A stretch of DNA of 64,000 nt from contig LNEP01000011.1 of the NCBI GenBank assembly GCA_001464125.1, forward strand, positions 124,001-188,000. The letters are read 5' to 3'. The notes beneath the pieces were generated by a model that saw nothing but the letters and a program-made list of their open reading frames with translations, was not told where the DNA came from and ran no database searches. Positions 38,966 through 49,629 of this stretch are shown here, piece after piece (position 1 is the stretch's first letter; every line of letters begins with the position of its first letter). The position numbers and the translations under genes are program-made. This DNA comes from Betaproteobacteria bacterium Ga0077540 (GTDB lineage Bacteria; Pseudomonadota; Gammaproteobacteria; Burkholderiales; Methylophilaceae).

Positions 38966-40228
38966 TTAAAATCGTTCATCGTCGCGCAAATAACGCCACT
39001 CGCCCACGGGCAGTTTGCCCAGTGTCACACTGCCAATGCGTATGCGCTTTAAGCCCACCACTTTAAGCCCTACCATTTCGCACATGCGTCTAATTTGCCG
39101 CTTTTTGCCTTCTTTCAACACAAAGCGCAGTTGGTCTTCGTTTTGCCAAGAGACTTTTGCAGGCTTAAGTTTCACGCCATCCAAACTTAAACCATAGTTC
39201 AGCTTTGTTAAACCATCATGACTCAGTTCGCCTTCAACGCGCACCAAATATTCTTTTTCTACTTTGGAGTCTTCACCTATCAAATGGCGGGCTATGCGGC
39301 CATCTTGAGTAAGCACTAACAAACCGGTAGAGTCAATATCCAAGCGGCCTGCTGGCGCAAGACCTTTTAAAAAGCCACGTTGAAACATTTTTTGGGTGGT
39401 GTCTTCTTCCCATTGGTTTTCTGGGTGCACCAACACTATCGCTGGCTCGTAGCCATCCTCGGCTTGGCCGCTCACATAGCCCACAGGCTTGTGCAGCAAA
39501 ATCGTCACGTTTTCCGCTTGGTGCTCTTTGGCATAACCGCTAATCACAATCTCTACATCCGGCGCAACGCGTGTGCCAAGTGTATCTACAATCTCGCCAT
39601 TGACCTTCACCCAACCGTTCACAATCCAATCGTCTGCTTCACGGCGTGAGCATAAACCGCGTTCTGCCATTAGCTTAGAAAGACGCGGTAAATCATCATT
39701 TCCAGCACTCGCGGCGGGTTTGTAAGCTGCTTTGGCTGCAGCACCATAAGTCGGTGCGTTGGCATCATACCCGTCGCGTGCTTTACCACCACGCCTCGGC
39801 GCTTGGCGATATTGCGGTTCTTCACGGTTGCCGCGCGGTGTGGTGCGTGTATCTGCATTAGGGGTTCTTGCTGGTCTGGCTTCGGTATTTTCTTGGCTTC
39901 GCGCTGGGCGGGCTGGGCTCTCTTCACGCAAACTACCATCATGTCTGTGGTTGCGTTGGCGTGCGCTGTCTGGTTTTGCTGAGCTAGGTGATTTATTGTT
40001 GCTACTGTAAGGTGTGCTTTTGTTGCTTGGCTTGCTGTCACGTGCTGGCTTATTAGCAGGTACTTTTGCAGTGCTGTTACGTGGTGCTTCTTCGGTCATT
40101 TCAGACCGAATCACTGCCTTAGGTGGGGCTTTTGTTCTATCGCGCTTGGTCGGGTCTGCGCGGCGTACAGGCGCCTTGCCAGTAGATGGCGTATTGATAG
40201 GTTTTTTGCTGAGCTTAATCGTGGTCAA
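38966..40228 (-). CDS. rluB: 23S rRNA pseudouridine synthase RluB/RsuA family with long basic N-terminal extension
   Basis: A 420-residue protein. Residues 1 to about 170 are low-complexity, rich in Arg, Pro, Ser, Thr and Lys, and probably disordered. An S4 RNA-binding domain follows ([33 protein letters not shown]). The RsuA-type catalytic domain has the catalytic Asp in [20 protein letters not shown], plus [15 protein letters not shown] near the end. The family modifies U2605-type positions in 23S rRNA. E. coli RluB is about 290 aa with a C-terminal tail, so the N-terminal extension is the notable feature. Confidence 0.9.
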   Translation of the reverse strand: MTTIKLSKKPINTPSTGKAPVRRADPTKRDRTKAPPKAVIRSEMTEEAPRNSTAKVPANKPARDSKPSNKSTPYSSNNKSPSSAKPDSARQRNHRHDGSLREESPARPARSQENTEARPARTPNADTRTTPRGNREEPQYRQAPRRGGKARDGYDANAPTYGAAAKAAYKPAASAGNDDLPRLSKLMAERGLCSRREADDWIVNGWVKVNGEIVDTLGTRVAPDVEIVISGYAKEHQAENVTILLHKPVGYVSGQAEDGYEPAIVLVHPENQWEEDTTQKMFQRGFLKGLAPAGRLDIDSTGLLVLTQDGRIARHLIGEDSKVEKEYLVRVEGELSHDGLTKLNYGLSLDGVKLKPAKVSWQNEDQLRFVLKEGKKRQIRRMCEMVGLKVVGLKRIRIGSVTLGKLPVGEWRYLRDDERF

Positions 40229-40577
40229 AATTGGGCTAACGCGTTTTGAATAATGCCATTATTTTAACAAAATTAAGCGCTTAGCCCTTAATTAATCGCT
40301 GTTAATTCTGTTAATAGTTTAATTCAGGTTTGGGGAGCCAATCCACCACACAATTCAGTACCATTCACTATTCAATTACAGTTGTTAAAAAAGCTATATT
40401 TGAATTCTTAAAGCTAGCCTGCTAATCTGCGTCATTATGTATTTATAGCCCCCCGTGTTACATGAACGGGAGTGATAGTGAAAGCGCTAGTATTAGTGAA
40501 ATAAGAAAAGAAGAAAAATTAAAGTGCGATTCAAATGATATTATTCAATTGAAATTTATATTGGGATTGATAAGTAT
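40229..40577. other. AT-rich spacer between rluB and the DUF262 gene
   Basis: 349 bp, strongly AT-rich, holding the promoters of two divergent genes. One small hairpin is visible, CCCGT/ACGGG (40452-40470). GC falls from the rluB side towards the DUF262 start. No repeat, tRNA or small gene was recognised. Confidence 0.4.
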
Positions 40578-42656
40578 ATGTATGAGATTAGAGCAGACAA
40601 CATTTTGTCTTTTTTGAACGATAAGACAGTTAGGTTCCCACGTTTTCAAAGGAAACAGACATGGAATGAAACTAAAAATATGGAGCTAGCTGTCAGTGTA
40701 TTTAAGCAATATCCAATTGGTGTAACCATCATAAACAAAGAAGATTACAAAGGTCAAAATACGAGATGGTTGTTGGATGGAAGACAAAGAAGACATGCTC
40801 TAAAACTAATTTTGGAGAATCCAGAAAATATATATAAATGGAGTAAACGTTTTTTAAAAATAAAAGGTAATTCTCAGCTACAGGATATTGAAGAGGAATT
40901 TTGGAAAAAAATTGATGACTATCTTAATCAAGATATAGATGATGAAAATCAAGAGGACAAACTTCAACAGGTAGCACAAATTGAGTATCAGGGGGATTTT
41001 GATGATGATACTGATAATGAGGAAAAACTTGATTCACTAGATAATGATCTCCTAGTTGATGAAATATCAAGTAGATCATATTTAGGGAATTTAGTACATT
41101 TGTTAGAAATAATTAAAACTGTACATCCTTTAAGAAAAAGCAATTCTGGTTTTTCAAAGCCGTTCGACTTTACAGTCCTAACAGAAAGACTTCCATATAT
41201 TGAAAAAGAAGATGGAAATGTTGTCATTTCAGGGAAGAAACTAACGACTTTTATTCAAGAATACTTGAAATATGCCAGAGATGATCAGCTCAATCAATAT
41301 TCGAAAGATTCATTTAAAGATTTTCTTACTCTAAGAGTTGCTATTCCAAATGATAAGGAAAAAAAGCTAGATCAAATTTTGGAAAAGAATTGGGAAGGCA
41401 TTTTACGATCCATTAGAGCAGTTGAAAGTATAGAAAATACGCTATCAGAATCTAGAATTGGCATAATTGAAACTGACAATATATCTGCAACTGATAGCCA
41501 AATGATTTTCAAACTTATCAATGACGCGGGTACAAAATTATCAGCTGTAGAGATTTTATCTGCAAAGCCAACTTGGAATATAAAAGTAAAGAATCCTAAC
41601 GAAACTTTAATAAAACATACTAAACAGCTGTATACAGTCATTGGAGTTGAGTCTAGTGCGGATAGTCCTGTTAGATGGGATTATCCAGCAACATTTTATG
41701 AAAGATTACAAAACTTAGAGTTTATATTTCCTAATTTAAGTTATGAAAAAAAATTAGAAAATAAACTAACACTAGGTTTCAAGCTATTATCAGGGATATA
41801 TGAAAAAGGTATAAAAAAAGAGGACATCTCTAACTTGTCTAAAAGCCCAATTGCTTGGGAGACAGACATCGATAAGCTTGAAATTGAACTCTCTAATATT
41901 GGAAAAATTTTAAAAGATAATGCGTATTTCAGCTTTTTACATTCTTATAATCAATCTCTACTGAGCTTAACTAGCGAGGCAATCGCACTAAATTTTATTT
42001 TTATAATATATTTAGACTACCAAAGAAAAGGAGCTCCAGTTGCTTCAAAAACAAAAGCTTTACAGAAGAATGCTTACATTCTTGTTGACAGACTAATTTA
42101 TGAATATCTAACAAAACGATGGAGAGGCTCTTCTGATTCTCGAGTAGCTCAAAATATTAAGCAATTCCAAAATCAACTTGATATTTTTGATCCTGTTAAA
42201 GAGAATGATTGGAAGGATTTAATTATTGAAATTAATGAAAAATTTACAATTCAGGATGAGGATATTAAATTTAGTTTAATGAAGCCTCTAGTTTTTCATA
42301 TCTACTCGACATGTGGCATCGACGGACCAAATAATCCAAAAATTAACGTAGAGGTTGATCATATTCTCCCCAAAAATATAATAAATAACAGTGTTTTATC
42401 TAGTGAGAACTTTTTAGATTCGCTTTTTAATCTGGCGCCATTTCCAGAAAAAGAGAACATTAAAAAATCTGATGACGCTCTCGATGTAATTAAAGACAAA
42501 TGGCTAATTACACAAATTACAAAATATACTGGAATTGAAAAAGAAGACTTTGAGAAATATTCAGATGCGTCTAACTGGAAAGATTTAAGAGAGTTAAGAA
42601 GTAAGTTCCTTTTGGACCAATTTTTATCCGATAGGCGAACTATTTTAAATAATTAA
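40578..42656 (+). CDS. DUF262/DUF1524 (GmrSD-like) putative nuclease, candidate phage defence gene
   Basis: A 692-residue protein. The N-terminal DUF262 domain (ParB/Srx-like fold) has FPRFQRKQTWNETKNMELAVSVFKQYPIG and RWLLDGRQRRHALKLI, where DGRQR is the DGQQR-type nucleotide motif. An acidic linker spans about 110-150. The C-terminal DUF1524 HNH-like nuclease has VEVDHILPKN (His-x-x-Pro) and FNLAPFPEKENIKKSD. Single-chain GmrSD-type proteins act as type IV restriction or other anti-phage systems; that role is inferred. Codons are far more AT-rich than neighbours, which suggests recent transfer. It stands alone, with no partner gene. Confidence 0.85.
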   Translation: MYEIRADNILSFLNDKTVRFPRFQRKQTWNETKNMELAVSVFKQYPIGVTIINKEDYKGQNTRWLLDGRQRRHALKLILENPENIYKWSKRFLKIKGNSQLQDIEEEFWKKIDDYLNQDIDDENQEDKLQQVAQIEYQGDFDDDTDNEEKLDSLDNDLLVDEISSRSYLGNLVHLLEIIKTVHPLRKSNSGFSKPFDFTVLTERLPYIEKEDGNVVISGKKLTTFIQEYLKYARDDQLNQYSKDSFKDFLTLRVAIPNDKEKKLDQILEKNWEGILRSIRAVESIENTLSESRIGIIETDNISATDSQMIFKLINDAGTKLSAVEILSAKPTWNIKVKNPNETLIKHTKQLYTVIGVESSADSPVRWDYPATFYERLQNLEFIFPNLSYEKKLENKLTLGFKLLSGIYEKGIKKEDISNLSKSPIAWETDIDKLEIELSNIGKILKDNAYFSFLHSYNQSLLSLTSEAIALNFIFIIYLDYQRKGAPVASKTKALQKNAYILVDRLIYEYLTKRWRGSSDSRVAQNIKQFQNQLDIFDPVKENDWKDLIIEINEKFTIQDEDIKFSLMKPLVFHIYSTCGIDGPNNPKINVEVDHILPKNIINNSVLSSENFLDSLFNLAPFPEKENIKKSDDALDVIKDKWLITQITKYTGIEKEDFEKYSDASNWKDLRELRSKFLLDQFLSDRRTILNN

Positions 42657-42752
42657 ATGAAAGTTTTTATACTAAATGATTTATTAAAAAACTATTGAGT
42701 ACGTCCTAAACAATATTAAACACAACATACCAGTTCTCAATATTGTTGCAAC

Positions 42753-42776
42753 TGGTGAACCAGACTGGGCTCGAAC
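42753..42776 (-). repeat. tRNA 3'-end-like remnant
   Basis: Read on the minus strand, 24 bases run GTTCGAGCC...GGTTCACCA, matching a T-loop (TTCGAGC), the 3' half of the T stem, a 7-base acceptor strand, discriminator A and CCA. The 5' half of the T stem does not pair (only two of five pairs), and no tRNA body follows on the expected side. It looks like a duplicated or decayed tRNA end such as integrative elements leave, but chance resemblance is possible. Confidence 0.3.
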
Positions 42777-42781
42777 CCAAT

Positions 42782-42808
42782 AAAAAAGCCAGCATCAGCT
42801 GGCTTTTT
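42782..42808. terminator. Bidirectional intrinsic terminator
   Basis: AAAAAAGCCAGC / GCTGGCTTTTT stem with ATCA loop. It serves the DUF262 gene on the plus strand and/or the GlcG/HbpS-like gene ending at 42831. The 20 bases beginning AACCCAATAAAAAA at 42774 recur identically at 44143. Confidence 0.9.
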
Positions 42809-42830
42809 GCTTATAAAAATTTAACGCTAA

Positions 42831-43265
42831 CTAAGTTCTCCAAGGGTGTTTAGGCATATCGCATTCACCACAGCGTGTTGCGCCAGCCACAGCCACAATA
42901 TGGTCATTCTCAACTGTATCGCCACTCACGCCCACCGCACCAATTAAGTTGCCTGCTTTATCCACTATTGGGACGCCACCGGGGAAGGTAATGAGGCCAT
43001 CGTTAGAATGTTCAATACCGTAAAGTGGCGAGCCGGGCACAGAGAGTTTGCCAATTTCGCCAGAGGGCATGGCAAAGTAGCACGCTGTTTTGGCTTTTTT
43101 AATGGCGATATCGCTACTGCCCACCCAAGCATCGTCCATGCGGGCAAACGCTTTAATGTTGCCGCCAGAATCCAGTACGGCGATACACATTTTTACGCCT
43201 AGTTCGAGTGATTTTTTTACTGCGCTATCGACAATTTGTTGTGCTTCTTCAAAAGATACGTGCAT
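42831..43265 (-). CDS. GlcG/HbpS family haem-binding-like protein
   Basis: A 144-residue protein with the GlcG/HbpS pattern: [44 protein letters not shown], then [11 protein letters not shown], and [29 protein letters not shown]. Family members bind haem or act in glycolate operons, and no role can be fixed here. The C-terminus carries an extra CxxC ([12 protein letters not shown]). The ATG at 43263-43265 is preferred: GGAGA lies 7 bp upstream. Confidence 0.85.
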   Translation of the reverse strand: MHVSFEEAQQIVDSAVKKSLELGVKMCIAVLDSGGNIKAFARMDDAWVGSSDIAIKKAKTACYFAMPSGEIGKLSVPGSPLYGIEHSNDGLITFPGGVPIVDKAGNLIGAVGVSGDTVENDHIVAVAGATRCGECDMPKHPWRT

Positions 43266-43425
43266 GCAATTCTCCAATGATGTTTTATTAAAACGCGGCT
43301 GAATTCCGCGATAGGTGTTGGCTAAATGAAGCCGATGTGTTGCAAATTCTAGCCAGAGCTTAGCAGGTTTGGTGGCTTAAAGGGTTTGTCTTTAATCAAT
43401 CATTTGATTTTTTGAACGCAGAAAT

Positions 43426-43453
43426 AATAAAAAGCCAGCTACGCTGGCCTTTT
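43426..43453 (-). terminator. Intrinsic terminator after the DUF1269-like gene
   Basis: GCCAGC / GCTGGC stem with a three-base loop. On the minus strand it is followed by CTTTTTATTATT. It lies 52 bp past the stop of the gene ending at 43505 and resembles the terminators at 42782 and 44151. Confidence 0.75.
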
Positions 43454-43504
43454 ATAGATTGCGCATTCTCAATACGTTTTGCTGTGATTTAATTAGGTGA
43501 TTGG

Positions 43505-44020
43505 TTAAGGAAAAATCACATGGTCTGTTGGCCATATTCCTTTATAAGCTGCTTCTGGATGCGTTTTGGCTAACAGGTTGCGGATTTCTGTGAGTCTATA
43601 CATGGGCACAGAAACAATTAGCAACACAGCGCCATTTTCAATGTCTTTCTTAAAGGGTTTTAGTTTGTGGCTGGGCACGCCAGCTGCTAATACACCTGCC
43701 CATGCTGCACAGGCAACAGCGCCCACAATCATGCAATAAGGAATCACTGCCACGGTGACCGGACCAAACCAAGCGGGTGTCATATACGCCAACAAGCCAC
43801 CCAAAATACCAAATATTGCACCACATACCATACCACCCGCCACGCCAAACATGACGTCTGACTTTTCTAATACATTGGCTTTGGGGAGGTTGCCTAAATT
43901 GCGATCCGGCTTGGCATGAAAATGGATATGGCTATCATCAATACGGGCGAGCAATAACTCGTTCATCACCACTTGCGCACTTTTTACATCAGGTAAAACA
44001 AAATAGAGCTTACGTCTCAT
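43505..44020 (-). CDS. DUF1269-like membrane protein
   Basis: A 171-residue protein. The N-terminal soluble half, RRKLYFVLPDVKSAQVVMNELLLARIDDSHIHFHAK, resembles a ferredoxin-like fold. Two Gly/Ala-rich membrane segments follow (VAGGMVCGAIFGILGGLLAYM and VTVAVIPYCMIVGAVACAAWAGVLA), and then a C-terminal domain with GAVLLIVSVPMYRLTEIRNLL. The layout fits DUF1269-type putative stress membrane proteins; function unknown. AGGAGGA lies 4 bp before the ATG, one of the strongest ribosome sites in the window, suggesting high expression. Confidence 0.7.
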   Translation of the reverse strand: MRRKLYFVLPDVKSAQVVMNELLLARIDDSHIHFHAKPDRNLGNLPKANVLEKSDVMFGVAGGMVCGAIFGILGGLLAYMTPAWFGPVTVAVIPYCMIVGAVACAAWAGVLAAGVPSHKLKPFKKDIENGAVLLIVSVPMYRLTEIRNLLAKTHPEAAYKGIWPTDHVIFP

Positions 44021-44150
44021 ATCGTCCTCCTATGTCTGTTGTTGAAGTTCTAGGATGAAGCAGTTACTTTGATTGCTAATACTCACAATAATTCAATTTA
44101 ATGTGGATATAAGTCATTGATTGAAAATGAAAGGTGGTGCTTAACCCAAT

Positions 44151-44176
44151 AAAAAAGCCAGCTTGCGCTGGCTTTT
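44151..44176. terminator. Intrinsic terminator after thiC
   Basis: AAAAGCCAGC / GCTGGCTTTT with a TTGC loop, 17 bp past the thiC stop. Read on the minus strand a U-run follows (TTTTTT). It could also act on any plus-strand read-through. Confidence 0.88.
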
Positions 44177-44192
44177 CTTAGTCAAATAAAGG

Positions 44193-46200
<2,008 letters not shown>

Positions 46201-46358
46201 ATAGGCGAAATGTACGCGAAATGTCTTTGAAAAGCAAGAATTTAGATTAAAGAAGCTGATTAAGACGCCGTAATGAATATGGTGTGGGGTAGATACTTTT
46301 TTATTAAAAAATGATATAAATACAACTGTACAAAAACCGAACATTCAAATTATATTTT
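46201..46358. other. thiC upstream spacer
   Basis: AT-rich 158 bp between the riboswitch and a small open frame. It must contain the thiC promoter on the minus strand. No clear hexamers or repeats could be assigned by eye. Confidence 0.3.
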
Positions 46359-46499
46359 ATGATTTTAATTGCCATCTATTACTTGTTAGCGATTGCTGTG
46401 CTGACACTGCATTTCACCGGCCACTTGGAGCGCTGGGGAATGGAATGGTTGGTGTTTGTATTTGCTGCAACGGTGTTCCCAGCCGTGCTTTACCTCTAA
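46359..46499 (+). CDS. Predicted 46-residue small membrane protein
   Basis: An ATG-to-TAA frame of 47 codons encodes MILIAIYYLLAIAVLTLHF, then TGHLERWGMEW, then LVFVFAATVFPAVLYL. That is two hydrophobic segments joined by a short polar, Trp-containing loop, a plausible small two-helix inner-membrane protein. Codon use resembles the neighbours. No good ribosome binding site is visible, which lowers confidence. It lies between the thiC leader and the 3' end of the SDR gene. Confidence 0.45.
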   Translation: MILIAIYYLLAIAVLTLHFTGHLERWGMEWLVFVFAATVFPAVLYL

Positions 46500-46513
46500 A
46501 CAAACACGCAAAT

Positions 46514-47320
46514 TTAATTTTTTGGTTTTATCAAAAACTCGCGCGCAAGCGCGGTTTGTTTTTTTAGGCCTATATTCACCACCCGCGGGAATATGCCATT
46601 AAGCCAAGCAAAGAAAGTTTGCGGTTGCCCAATAAATAACTCCTGCTTTTCCGCTTCCAGCGCTTGCACAATACATCTGGCAACATGCTCAGCGCTATCA
46701 ACTGCATTACCCGATTTTTTCCACATGGCATCGACATTGGGTGCGTTCATGGGCGTAGCAATGCCTCTGGGGGCAATATAAGTAACGCCAATATTGGTAT
46801 CGACCAACTCCCGTCTTAATGCTTGAGAAAAACCGTGTACAGCAAATTTGGTGGCGCAATAGGTAGCAAAGTGCGGGAAACCCAGTGAGCCGAAAATGGA
46901 GCCAATAAAGACAAAACGCCCTTGGTTGGCTGAAAGAAAATCTGGTAAAAGGGCGCGCGTGAGTTGAATGAGCGCGGTGACATTAGTGTTGACCATCTCG
47001 GCAATACGCGCGTCACTTTGGTCTTGTAACTCGGTAAAATCGAGAACCCCTGCATTGTTAATCAGGATATCGATACCCCCAAGCGCAGCCTTGGCCTCTG
47101 CAATCAGTTTGCTACTGGCGTTGGCAGTGCTTAAATCGGCCACCAGACACACGGCTTGCGTACCAAAGGACTCAACGGTTTGTTTCAAGGCTTGCAATTT
47201 TTGGGCATCGCGACCCACCAAGCCAAGAATAGCGCCTTTTTTTGCTAGCAAGATTGCCACGGCTTGACCTAAGCCGCCTGTCGCACCTGTGAGTAAAATA
47301 CGCTGTTGCTTCAGTTGCAT
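46514..47320 (-). CDS. Short-chain dehydrogenase/reductase, fourth gene of the T_hemolysin-ligase-diiron operon
   Basis: A 268-residue classical SDR. The cofactor motif is LTGATGGLGQAVAILLAKKGA, then NNAGVLDF, a catalytic Ser in IGSIFGSLGF and YCATKFAVHGFSQALRREL (YxxxK). The C-terminus is hydrophobic (FFAWLNGIFPRVVNIGL), suggesting membrane association. GGGAGA precedes the ATG. It starts 18 bp after the TenA-like gene and is the last gene of the operon. The substrate is unknown; a fatty-acyl-derived ketone or aldehyde would fit the context. Confidence 0.9.
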   Translation of the reverse strand: MQLKQQRILLTGATGGLGQAVAILLAKKGAILGLVGRDAQKLQALKQTVESFGTQAVCLVADLSTANASSKLIAEAKAALGGIDILINNAGVLDFTELQDQSDARIAEMVNTNVTALIQLTRALLPDFLSANQGRFVFIGSIFGSLGFPHFATYCATKFAVHGFSQALRRELVDTNIGVTYIAPRGIATPMNAPNVDAMWKKSGNAVDSAEHVARCIVQALEAEKQELFIGQPQTFFAWLNGIFPRVVNIGLKKQTALAREFLIKPKN

Positions 47321-47338
47321 AAGGTTCTCCCTAGTCCA

Positions 47339-48010
47339 TTACATGGTGCGTGCTGATACATCTCTAAACACATCACCATACAGTTTATAAAACATTTTTG
47401 CCGCATGAATCACAATCGCTTGGTCTTTTTCGTCCGTGATTTGGTTCACCAGACTCTCGTAAAACGAAACATGGCTGATGTCTAATGACCCATGTGACAG
47501 CAAATAACTAAAGGCTTTTTTCGGTAAATTTAAGCTTTGCATCAGCTTTTCGCCCGCTTGGGTCGCTACTGCCGTGCTGGTGCCTTCTAGCACCAAGACC
47601 ATGCCAAAAAAGCCTACAGGGTTCACGCGGTAAATCATATCGTAAGCGTAGGCCACCATCAGCTCTGTGGCTTGACTGGCACTGGTGTCAGCGTAGCTTG
47701 AGTTACGCACGGCTTCTTTGTCTGCACCGCATACTTCAATATCATTGAGCACCCACTCCTGATGCCCCATTTCTTCTTCGATATATTCGCCAATGGCCGT
47801 CCGTAGCCACTCATATTGACCGCTTAAACGACCGCCACAAGCCATGAGTAAAGGTGTGGTGTGTTTGACATGATGATACGCCTGTGTGAGAAACGCAACG
47901 TATGTTTGCAGAGAGATATCGCCCGCACCACCACGTTGAATCAGTGGCAGGCTCATGAGCGAATTGCGCTCTTGTTCGGTGGCGGCTAGTAATTGATTGT
48001 AAAAAGCCAT
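47339..48010 (-). CDS. TenA/haem-oxygenase-fold iron-containing redox protein
   Basis: A 223-residue all-helical protein. Likely metal ligands are seen in AYHHVKHTTPLL (His), YIEEEMGHQEWVLND (Glu and His) and HGSLDISHVSFY (His, Asp, His), the pattern of haem-oxygenase-like diiron oxidases, of which UndA-type enzymes decarboxylate fatty acids. TenA thiaminase residues are not evident. The ATG at 48010 is preferred: AAGGAAT precedes it and it is 2 bp from the ligase stop; the frame runs 18 codons further upstream. Substrate inferred only from operon context. Confidence 0.82.
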   Translation of the reverse strand: MAFYNQLLAATEQERNSLMSLPLIQRGGAGDISLQTYVAFLTQAYHHVKHTTPLLMACGGRLSGQYEWLRTAIGEYIEEEMGHQEWVLNDIEVCGADKEAVRNSSYADTSASQATELMVAYAYDMIYRVNPVGFFGMVLVLEGTSTAVATQAGEKLMQSLNLPKKAFSYLLSHGSLDISHVSFYESLVNQITDEKDQAIVIHAAKMFYKLYGDVFRDVSARTM

Positions 48011-48012
48011 GC

Positions 48013-49515
48013 TTATTCCTTTTCTGTATAAAGTGCTTGAATCTGGTGTTGGTATTGTTGCCAAATGGCCTCGCGCTTGAGGCGGCCATTTGGGGTAAGT
48101 TGTCCATTGCTGACGTTAAACGCAGTCTGGCTGGTGAGCCAATGGCGTATTTGTGCGTAATCCGGTAGTTGAGCGTTTACTTGCGCAATGCTTTCCTCCA
48201 CTGTGGTGGGGTCTGATTCCGGATGGGGTGTAATCACGGCCACATTCCACGGTCTGGCTTCGCCAAACACGCAGGCTTGCTGGATGGCGGGTAGGTGCGT
48301 AAGCTCGCGCTCAACCCATTCTGGCGACACATTGCGGCCAAACGAGGTGATGAACATGTTCTTTTTACGCCCTTGTATGTACCAAAAGCCTTCGTCGTCA
48401 CAGCTACCAATATCACCGGTTGGCATCCAGCCATTTTCAGAAAAGTTGGCAGCGTCATGGGTGTAGCCGATAAAATTAGCCCCTTTAATCCATATTTCAT
48501 GGTCTTCCGCCAAACGCATGGCAATATGGGGCAGCGGTTTGCCCACACTGCCAACGCGATGGGCTGAGGGCGTGTTGAGCGTGACTACCGATGCACTCTC
48601 GGAAAGGCCATAGCCTTCGTAGACAGGCAAGCCAACTGCGGCAGCACGTTGCAGTAAAGCTGCGGATACATGCGCACCACCAACCGCGATAAACCGCAAA
48701 TGCGCCAATGCAGATCTGCATGATATGGCCGCATCTGACTCACATAATTGAATCAAAGCATTTAATAGCTCTGGTATTAAAATAACAGTGCTGGCTTGGC
48801 TTAATGCCAAGGTAGAAAAGAGTTTTTTGACATCAAAACTGCTGCCCACAAACCCGACTGTTTCTGAGGGGTAAACATGGATGGTTGCACCAGCCAATAA
48901 GCTTGCATAAACGCCCGCCACATTCTCTAACAGTGTGGATAGAGGCAGCACGCAGGCATGACAATCTTGAGGTGTCAGTTGCACTTGTGTGCTGATGGCT
49001 TGCGCGACATCTTGCATGGCTTTTGCGCTTAAGCATACGCCCTTGGGTGCGCCGGTAGTGCCGGAGGTGTAGGTAATTTTTGCAGTATTTTTTTCTAATA
49101 CTGGTTGTGCAAAATCTAGTCGATATTCTGCCAAGGCCGTGCCTGCAATTAATAGCGTAGATTTAGCCAAGCTATGCGTTTTTACCAGTTGGTCAAAGCG
49201 TACGGTCTGGTCTGTAATGAGTACATTCACCCCAGCATCCTGCATTGCGTGTAGCAATTGGGCATCGGTAAAAAACGCGGGTAGCGGAACGGAAGGCAGG
49301 CCTATTTGCAAGGCTGCAATATCTAACACTATCCAAGCAGGTTGGTTGTGCATGGCCACTGCAATGCGTGTTTGCGCCGGATATTTGGCTAAATGTAAAC
49401 TGGTTTGCACAATCGCATCGTTCAGTTGACTATAAGTGAGCGCGTGCGAAATGCCCTGCAATGCCACTTTGTGTGGGTTGCGCTGTGCATGACGAATGAT
49501 TGAAGAATGAATCAT
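48013..49515 (-). CDS. AMP-dependent acyl-CoA synthetase/ligase
   Basis: About 500 residues of the ANL superfamily. The P-loop is ITYTSGTTGAPKGVCLS, then VGLPVYEGYGLSES (A5), the TGDIGSCDDEGFWYIQGRKKNMFI block (A7-A8) and a shortened C-terminal domain ending NGRLKREAIWQQY, which retains the conserved Lys. It should adenylate a carboxylic, probably fatty, acid. The start at ATG 49515 (MIHSSIIRHAQRNPHKV) fits the family; the frame is open to an ATG at 49614, but the added residues are Cys/Arg-rich and look non-coding. It is 114 bp from the upstream T_hemolysin gene. Confidence 0.9.
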   Translation of the reverse strand: MIHSSIIRHAQRNPHKVALQGISHALTYSQLNDAIVQTSLHLAKYPAQTRIAVAMHNQPAWIVLDIAALQIGLPSVPLPAFFTDAQLLHAMQDAGVNVLITDQTVRFDQLVKTHSLAKSTLLIAGTALAEYRLDFAQPVLEKNTAKITYTSGTTGAPKGVCLSAKAMQDVAQAISTQVQLTPQDCHACVLPLSTLLENVAGVYASLLAGATIHVYPSETVGFVGSSFDVKKLFSTLALSQASTVILIPELLNALIQLCESDAAISCRSALAHLRFIAVGGAHVSAALLQRAAAVGLPVYEGYGLSESASVVTLNTPSAHRVGSVGKPLPHIAMRLAEDHEIWIKGANFIGYTHDAANFSENGWMPTGDIGSCDDEGFWYIQGRKKNMFITSFGRNVSPEWVERELTHLPAIQQACVFGEARPWNVAVITPHPESDPTTVEESIAQVNAQLPDYAQIRHWLTSQTAFNVSNGQLTPNGRLKREAIWQQYQHQIQALYTEKE

Positions 49516-49629
49516 GTGAATGCTAAATGTTCTCGTATGTTGGTTGGACAAGCATGTAATCAATGTGTCGCTAGAATATAGACGACAGCGCCAAAACAAC
49601 AGCGCTGGGTACATGACAAGTTTGCCTAA

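Noticed and set aside
39759-40253. Leu/Arg-rich open frames antisense to the 5' part of rluB
   Set aside because: They mirror the Arg/Ser/Thr-rich disordered arm of RluB; composition is explained by the coding strand.
40229-42830. A complete genomic island around the DUF262 gene
   Set aside because: No integrase, transposase or direct repeats flank the gene, and the tRNA-like fragment has the wrong orientation for a simple island ending there.
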